Source: Lasioglossum baleicum (Eukaryota; Arthropoda; Insecta; Hymenoptera; Halictidae). From it: a stretch of 64,000 nt of DNA. This document shows positions 58,273-64,000 of this stretch, piece by piece. The DNA lies in assembly GCF_051020765.1 (NCBI RefSeq), contig NC_134934.1, forward strand, positions 4,898,001-4,962,000, read 5' to 3'. Made by a program: the position numbers and the translations under genes. The notes under the pieces are model-generated. The model was not told where the DNA came from, searched no databases, and was given only the letters and a program-made list of their open reading frames with translations. Within the stretch, counting starts at the first letter, position 1; every line of letters starts with the position of its first letter.

Positions 58273-58440
58273 GTCCCTCCCTGGGACTCGCGAATGATCA
58301 ACGATCAAAGAGAGAAAGAGAGAAGAAATCGACTGGTGTGGCCGATCCATCTACCACTAGGCTTCAGCCTTGTTCGATGTATGTAGATGTAGATGGATAG
58401 GCGACAATTGTTTGAAAAAACGCCGATAAACTTTTGCAGC
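57395..58440. other. 3' flank of the ZAD zinc-finger gene
   Basis: AT-rich. An AATAAA on the minus strand (58239-58234) suits the end of the zinc-finger gene, and a (TA)n tract lies at 58240-58272. No coding sequence recognised. Confidence 0.5.
58240..58272. repeat. (TA)n microsatellite
   Basis: About 16 TA units in the 3' UTR or flank of the zinc-finger gene. Confidence 0.9.
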
Positions 58441-61400
58441 TTAAGTGGTCGTAAACAATTTGGTTCCTTCCGGTAATATAACTTCTTCGCTGATATCGGC
58501 GACTGTGACGGTTAAAGGAAAGATCAGAGGCATTATTATTTCTTGATGCTGCGAGACGTGTTGAGCAGCAACGGCATCTGGTTGTCTCGTGATCGTAATA
58601 GTTTTAATGTTCTGCGCTTTCAATAGTTGCGTCTGTCCAAGAGTGGTTTGCTGATGCAATATTCTTTGCTGATTCTGGGAAGATTGTACTTGCGTCAACG
58701 TTTGGCCACGATTCTGATTTTGAACAAAATTTTGTTTGCATCTCTTGCTATGGGCGTAGCGACTTCCGTTGTTATTGAAACGGCGGTCGCAAGTCGGGCA
58801 AGCGTACGGCCTTTGACCCGTGTGAATGAAAACGTGCTCCTTCAGGGATTTCAGGCGACGGAAGTTTTTCGGACAGTACTTGCAGTGATACTTAGCCTCG
58901 CCGGTGTGCGATGTCAAGTGATTGGCGAGCGTGTCGGCTCTGGCGAAAGCGCGCGAACAGTACTGACAAATGTACGGCCGTTCTTGGGTGTGCGTTCTCA
59001 TGTGCATCTTTAGATAGGCGTTTGTAGTGAACGGTCGAGAACAGACCTCGCAAACGTACGGTTTAATGCCGTTGTGAGCCCTGAGATGCGCGATCAACGT
59101 CGTCGATTGGGTGAAACTTTTCGAGCAAATCTCGCAAAGAAATCTTTTCGAGCTATCAGTTTCTTTGTTCTTCTTAAATGTTCGATCGTGTTTCGACAAA
59201 TGATTGGTCAGTTGTTCTTCTTTGATGAAACGTTTCGTACAGCGCGTACACTTGTACGGTTTGATCATGTTGTGCTTGGCCACGTGTATCTTCAAATGTT
59301 CTCTTCTGTAGAACTTTTTCGGGCATATGTCGCAAAGGTACTTCTTCCCTTCGTGGACCTGAATGTGACGCAGTAGCCCTTTTCTAGAGGTGTACTGTTT
59401 GTTGCATTCGGTACACTCCAATCCCACTATATCGGTCCTTCTTTTCCTACCGATCTTCTCTCCTGGCTTCTTCTCTTCTGGCCGCGGCTCGATATCCCTC
59501 AGGTCCTCCTCGGTGAGAATACCTTCTGTTACGTGTTTCGATCTATGCTCTCGCAATATCTCATTATTTTCGAAACTGTCCCCGCAGATGTTGCATTTTC
59601 TCACCTGGTCAGGGTTCTTTTCCGAGCATTTGTCGTAGTGAGCTTTCAACTTGTCTTTACGATAGAATTTCACGTTGCAAATATCGCATTCGAAGTTCGG
59701 TTCCTCGTGTAAAAGTTGATGGCGCAGCAACGATTTCTTCGTGCTGTATCGTTTCTTGCACTTTACGCATTCGTGATTGTCCATCGGCCAATCCAACCCG
59801 CTTTCGAAATCTGAATCGTAGTCATCGTCCTTGTTGACCTCACTCGATTCAACCGCGTCGTTGTTCGCGCAGCTCCTCTGTCGTTCTCTCTTGTCGCCAA
59901 AGGTACCCTGCCTTTGTCTTTGCCTTTCTTTCTCCCTTTCCCTTTCTCGTTCCTTCTCTTTTTCTCTCTCCCTATCTCTCTCCAACTTGACAGTTTTCTC
60001 CTCCTTCACGTGTTGCTCCATGTGTTTCGCTAGCGACTGTTTCGAGCTACACTTTTTGTTACAGGTCGTGCATTCCAGCTCCTTTTTCGAGCAATTGTGT
60101 TTCTTCGGTGACAAAATCTCACGCTTGTTCCTTCCGTAATTTCCGTCTGTGGATTTACGCTCGGCTATCTTCTCCTCCCGTTCATCCTCGTCCTCGTAAT
60201 CTTCCAGTCCGTCTTCCGTCTTAATTTTATCAATTATTTTCTGAGCTGCTCTTGCAGCCACTCGTTTGATTCGTTTGTTTGGATCGTACTCCTGACCTCG
60301 TACAAAAGTTTTGTGATTCGTAGCTATAAGATGATTTCGTAAAGTCAGTTCATTACCGAACGTTTTATTGCATTCTGTACATTTGTAATTTTTAACACGC
60401 TCGTGTTGCTCCATATGCCTTTGCAACAAATCCATTCTCGTGTATCGCTGACGGCATACCTTACAACTGAACTCGATCTCCGAATGCATCTCCGTGTTTC
60501 TAAACAAATAACATCATTGTCCGATCATTGTCAACATTTACGATTACTGAACGTGCAGTATGACAAATTTTACATGCTACCTACCTTGCGCTTCTCTTCA
60601 ACACGTTCTCCGACAATTGTGTCTGGACTTCTCCTTCTCGTTCCCCCTCCTTTTCTTTTCGCCTTCTTCCTTCGTGAGGTCTTTGTACCTGTTCTTCTTC
60701 TTTCCGTTTCTCCCCAACAACCCGGCAGCCATCTTCATCCCTATCAAGCGGAAACTCCGTACCCGTTTCCAGATCTTGTTCGGACAATACACCTTCAACG
60801 ACATGCTTTGCCCGATGGTTTCTCAGCTTCTCCAACGAGTCGAACTCTTCTTCGCACACACTACATCTGAGAGCAGCATGCGAAATCGAGTGTTTTCGCA
60901 AACCTCGTCTAGTAGAGAATTTTTCTAGACACTTGTCGCACGCGAAAGACGATTCCACGCGTGCTTCGCGTTTCTTTCGTTCCCCATTTTCGTTTCGATT
61001 ACAGATCCTTTCTTTACCCTCGCTGCTCGTCTCTTTCTCTTTCCGTTTCGCTTTCTCCTCATGTCCGGTTCCCTCAGACTCCTCCTTTTCTTCGTCAACG
61101 GCTTCTTCCTCCTCTTCCTGTTGCTCTTCCTCTGTCTGCTCTACCATTAGTTCCTCTTTCTCCGATTTTGTTACAGCCACGCCTTCTCTTTTCCTGACTC
61201 TTTTTCGGTACTCCGAATTCATGTTATCTTTATCCGTAAAATCCTCGAAATCCAAACTGTGTTCGTCTTCGTGAAATGAAATTTCTAACGGTAACGACTC
61301 CTCTTTTGCCTCTTCTTTCTCTTTCTCGTGCTTCTTCAAATGTTTACTGAACGATATTATGTATATATATTGTTTACCGCAGTAGGGGCATTTGTTCGAT

Positions 61401-63027
61401 CTTTTACCAGATGGAGGTAATTTCGTGAGATTATTGCATCTTTCGACATCTTTCTCTGGCTTTTCCACGGATTTTCGCAACGACAATACCTCTCGGACTT
61501 CCTCGTGAGAATGCATATGCTCCCGCAAAACGTTTTTCGATAAAAACTCTTTGTCGCAAAGGTAACACATGAAAAAGATTTTTTCCCATTTATCGGAGTC
61601 CTCGGCTTTCTTCAATCGCGAACTTAGATTTAAGTTTTCAAAATAATTCTCCTCGTCGGAATCTCGCATAGGGTTGGTGCTACTTTGAACTAGCTTACGT
61701 TTGCTTCTTCTCGTCTCGCTTTGACACTGAGAATCTTCTTCCAGCTTTGCATTTGTTCTCGAACCCTCTTCATCGGGCTGCTCGATTTCGCTCGGATCTC
61801 CGTCTTCTCCGTCTTCTCTATGAGTCACGTCAGCTGCTTTCACCAACATATTTACATACTGTACGCAATCGTCGCGCGAAAACGATTCTTCCGATATCAA
61901 CTGCTGCTCTTCTCGTTCTTCCTCTTGTTCCCCTGTTCCTTCCTTTCGTTGACTATCGTTTTCCAGTATGCAGTCTTGTTGCAATATATAATCGTGCTCT
62001 ACCGTCGATATATTCTCGTGTTTCAGGATTATTTCGTTCTTGGTTACAATGTCCATAGCCTTACCGTTATCTTCCTCTCTGTTGGAACACTCATCCAACG
62101 TCTGTTCCGACACGATCCCTTCTTCCATCACCGTACTATCGTGCTGTTCTAAACGCGAAAAGACTTTTAATAGAACGTAAACGTAAAGCTTTTTTAATTC
62201 TATAAAGGAAAACCTTTTATCTACCGGTTATCGTCTGTTCCTGTTCAGCCAACTTCCCCACTTGCAACAAAGCCAACTGATCCTTCAAAAGGGATGATTT
62301 TTCATCTCCGGACATTGTCTCCAATGTTTCTACCGTGTTTTGATAATGACTCTCTATGTGCATCCGTTCTATGTCCTCGTTTCTTTCTCCTACCTCCAGG
62401 TGTACTTCGACTTCGTTAAAAAATAATTCCTCCTTCATGTTCATCGTGACAAACTTCTCCCTTAGAACCGTGTCAGCTTGTTCCACCTGTAGCTTGAATT
62501 CGTACGCGGATTCAAGTTTATCCGCGCATATGCAACATACCCGCGTTGGCAATCCATCGCCGGGTAACATCTAAAACAATCGAACAACACCGTTAATCAA
62601 GCTTCTATTTACATATGTAGTTAATCGTTCGATAATATCGTTGAATTTCTTTACTGTGTTTGCAAAAGTTTGCATAACAGAAAAAAATCTCGCGCGATCA
62701 AATACCAAACGTACAAGTGTAGATCTGTCTAGTAATGTAACGTAGAACATGCTATTAATCAAAGGCACTTTCATCTTTCTAGTTAGACGAATGTACATTC
62801 GATCTTGCTCCGTTTTCTATAAAATGTAACCTCTAAATGGCAGGTCTAACCTTAACGTTTGTAAAACTCATCGCTTTCGCCGATAGAGAAGAAACCTCGT
62901 TCTCTAGAAACAAGTCCCGCATCACTAGATTACCCAGAAGACAAACACGACATATTTCCACCGTCGACACGATGCTTTCCTCCTCATTTTGCGCCGAATC
63001 GGACGTATTTATTCCTACGGCGTCCAT
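58441..63027 (-). CDS. ZAD-C2H2 zinc-finger protein (18 fingers)
   Basis: Four coding exons, 63027-62851, 62570-62225, 62148-60585 and 60499-58441 (TAA 58443-58441), all phases agreeing, give 1381 residues. The ZAD is split by the first intron: EICRVCLLGNLVMRDLFLEN carries the first Cys pair and LPTRVCCICADKLESAYEFK the second. Exon 3 holds four C2H2 fingers (such as CYLCDKEFLSKNVLREHMHS) between long acidic Glu-rich and basic stretches. Exon 4 holds fourteen more, including two C2HC variants, the last eight in a regular array with short linkers (NGIKPY, TQERPY, TGQRPY). The C-terminus is Gln/Thr-rich and ends in EGTKLFTTT. ZAD proteins are nuclear DNA-binding factors that dimerise through the ZAD. 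The target is unknown, and I do not assign an ortholog. Confidence 0.92.
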
Positions 63028-64000
63028 ATTTTGTTTGGTGGACTAGGTAACCCGTGTCTGTATCTGCACTCGCTTCCCACAGTCCGCAGCTCGTAGTCTG
63101 CAGACCACAGTTTCAAACTTTTCGTTCCCTCCAGACTGATATACAGTATGTACCTAATGTTTGTATATACCAACTACCAACTATCAACCACAGACCTAAA
63201 GGACTGTGCATGATCCTGCGGGGGTGAGCGTGAGCCCTACAGTCACTCTCCTCGGCCAGCCTTGTAATAATTCATACTGCAACAATCTCTCAAACGTAAT
63301 GTCACACACTGTTCTTACTAATTAATCATCTATTGTCGAACTCGTTTTCTATAACGTTCTTAAATATCTTCATCGATAATATTACTGCCAGCGTGTAAAC
63401 TCAACACTTTTCTTTCGTTTTATACGATTTTATCTCGTTTGAACTTGTATGTATTTATAGATACGTGTGTGTACTATAGGTACGAGTAAGTTGGAGTAAG
63501 TACACGCTACGTTGTCAGTCTATGATCGTCATATGTGGCTCACAATCTCAAATACATTTCACTTCACGCTACTCTACGACTCTACGGTTCCTTTCCATCG
63601 TTACCTGAAAGTTCAAGTCACGTCTCGAATCATTATTATTGCGCAACATAAGTATCGGCAGAGTCCGCTGTCCAAAATCGAGCAGATTCCGAGCATCCTC
63701 TGCTTCGAGTAGTATTCTGACAGCATAATGCTCGCCATCTGCTGGTATCGTACTATTGCAGGTTGTGCTCGATACGTACTCGAAGTCGGCCTGACTGACT
63801 GGGTAAATATATTATCAAAAAAGGAATTCTATTACTGTTGTATTACTCAGAGTAAATTGTATAGGGATTCTGTCGTAAAACTTGTATGAACCCGTTACGT
63901 ATTTATGTATTGAATTATTTGTAATCCTGTGTAACTCTAATCATCTGTTGATGAAACTCAAAGCAGGGTCACCAGACAAAATTTTAAATTATGTCGGTGT
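63028..64000. other. Upstream flank of the zinc-finger gene
   Basis: Contains the promoter and 5' UTR side of the zinc-finger gene and then intergenic sequence. Only short ORFs; no RNA gene or repeat family from elsewhere in the window was recognised. Confidence 0.5.

Overview
This window is nuclear DNA from an insect. Genes are spliced (GT-AG introns, AATAAA signals), the first 25 kb is rich in CG dinucleotides, and the non-coding DNA is full of small MITEs and microsatellites. The CpG richness and compact introns suggest Hymenoptera (ant or bee), which is inference. All gene models below were built by eye from reading frames, splice sites and codon phase; there is no transcript evidence.  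Left part (about 3.9-22.8 kb, minus strand) is one large gene that I identify as serpent (srp), the two-finger GATA factor of blood, fat body and endoderm. Its 3' coding exons lie at 3963-7135, middle exons at 12653-14006, and a His/Gln/Gly-rich exon at 20603 to about 22048; a further upstream exon is at 22270-22741. The start-codon exon was not found. Two alternative exons, one carrying the N-terminal GATA finger (6960-7135) and one without a finger (6369-6454), have the same phase and the same boundary bases, so reading frame forces a choice between them. The introns hold a dead mariner with two further elements nested in it, plus several MITEs.  Middle part (about 22.8-44.1 kb) has no convincing host gene. 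It holds at least five families of TTAA-flanked MITEs, hAT-type MITEs with 8-bp target duplications, Tc1/mariner-type foldbacks, 3' ends of non-LTR retrotransposons and simple repeats.  Right part (44.1-63 kb) is compact and gene-dense: Tom40 (-), mRpL14 (-), mRpS28 (+), a short zinc-finger-associated (ZAD) protein without fingers (+), tRNA-Ile(AAT) (+), Mccc1 (+), Tmem209 (+), and an 18-finger ZAD C2H2 zinc-finger gene (-). Four of these act in mitochondria (protein import, both ribosomal subunits, leucine catabolism), and the two ribosomal protein genes are head to head about 490 bp apart. The finger-less ZAD gene has an in-frame TGA followed by 57 more open codons, a possible readthrough or recent truncation. 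MITEs of one hAT-like family sit in introns of Mccc1 and Tmem209 with clear 8-bp target duplications.
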